Part shown: one piece after another, positions 5,623-5,867 of the stretch | Position numbering within the stretch: the stretch's first letter is position 1 | Layout: the number at the start of each line of letters is the position of its first letter | Source: Ga0077554 sp046590885 | Lineage (GTDB): Bacteria > Pseudomonadota > Gammaproteobacteria > Ga0077554 > Ga007554 | Assembly: GCA_046590885.1 (NCBI GenBank) | Contig: JBKJTS010000221.1 | Location: forward strand, 1-5,867 | Length of the DNA stretch: 5,867 nucleotides | Direction of reading: 5' to 3' | Notes under the pieces: generated by a model | Database searches by the model: none | Seen by the model: only the letters and a program-made list of their open reading frames with translations | Told to the model about the DNA's origin: nothing | Made by a program: the position numbers and the translations under genes

Positions 5623-5857
5623 ATGGCTGTATGGCCAGGATTTATAGGCCTCAACAAGAAAATCTTTTTGATCTTCGACAACCTGCGGGTACACCAGAAC
5701 AAAATAGTCGAGTCCAGGGTGGCTGAACGCAAAGGCCAGATTCAAGAACGACTCAATGCTGACTTAAAGCAGGCGATGGGTAAGCGAGTGCCAGTACGAA
5801 CCAAAGCTTAGTTACACAGGGCTGCTTCGGGACAGGCGGGTTCGATATGCGGCTTAA
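5623..5857 (+). pseudogene. IS630-family transposase, decayed C-terminal fragment
   Basis: Residues IFLIFDNLRVHQNKIV match the conserved IS630-family block holding the second catalytic aspartate, and ERLNADLKQAMGKRVPVRTKA matches the C-terminal block. Between them the family normally has about 15 residues containing LPSYSPELNP; here they are missing in frame, with QERLN joined directly to the upstream helix. A TAG at 5809 sits where the family has Lys, followed by in-frame LHRAAS. The family's C-terminal end then appears in a different frame as DRRVRYAA and a stop at 5855-5857. The start is not a real one: an in-frame stop lies at 5620 and most of the N-terminal part is absent. The product cannot be functional. 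Terminal inverted repeats were not found inside the window; the right end may lie just beyond it. Confidence 0.88.
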
Positions 5858-5867
5858 GGCTTCATCG

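Overview
The window reads as ordinary proteobacterial chromosome, moderately GC-rich, with a decayed transposase fragment at its right edge. The best guess is a betaproteobacterium. This rests on the ispB / rplU-rpmA-obgE divergent block, a proline tRNA (anticodon CGG) 17 nt behind ispB, and a small PP0621-like zinc-ribbon membrane protein behind the tRNA. Gene order alone cannot fix the genus, and a gammaproteobacterium is not excluded.

Layout, left to right. (1) The C-terminal part of shikimate dehydrogenase AroE runs in from the left edge on + and ends at 376. (2) After a featureless 153-nt convergent gap comes obgE on the minus strand. (3) Between obgE and rpmA lie 304 nt holding a strong intrinsic terminator just behind rpmA, a nested inverted repeat of about 80 nt, and a weak candidate promoter for obgE. 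(4) rpmA and rplU (ribosomal proteins L27 and L21) form a minus-strand operon behind a good sigma70-type promoter. (5) Divergent from it, ispB (polyprenyl diphosphate synthase, ubiquinone side chain) runs on +, followed by tRNA-Pro(CGG), the PP0621-like gene and a VOC/glyoxalase-fold gene. (6) Convergent to these, on minus, is a PAS plus degenerate GGDEF protein. (7) From about 5620 to 5857 lies a broken IS630-family transposase C-terminus.

The core genes are housekeeping: ribosome proteins and the ribosome-associated GTPase Obg on one side, and quinone side-chain synthesis plus a tRNA on the other. I see no wholly new system. The items most worth a second look are four. The GGDEF protein has lost its catalytic signature but keeps a correctly spaced c-di-GMP inhibitory-site motif. 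The start codon behind the tRNA could be masked by either of two competing partner sequences flanking the tRNA. The region upstream of obgE is structured, and a terminator separates obgE from rplU-rpmA. The IS630 relic carries at least three independent lesions.
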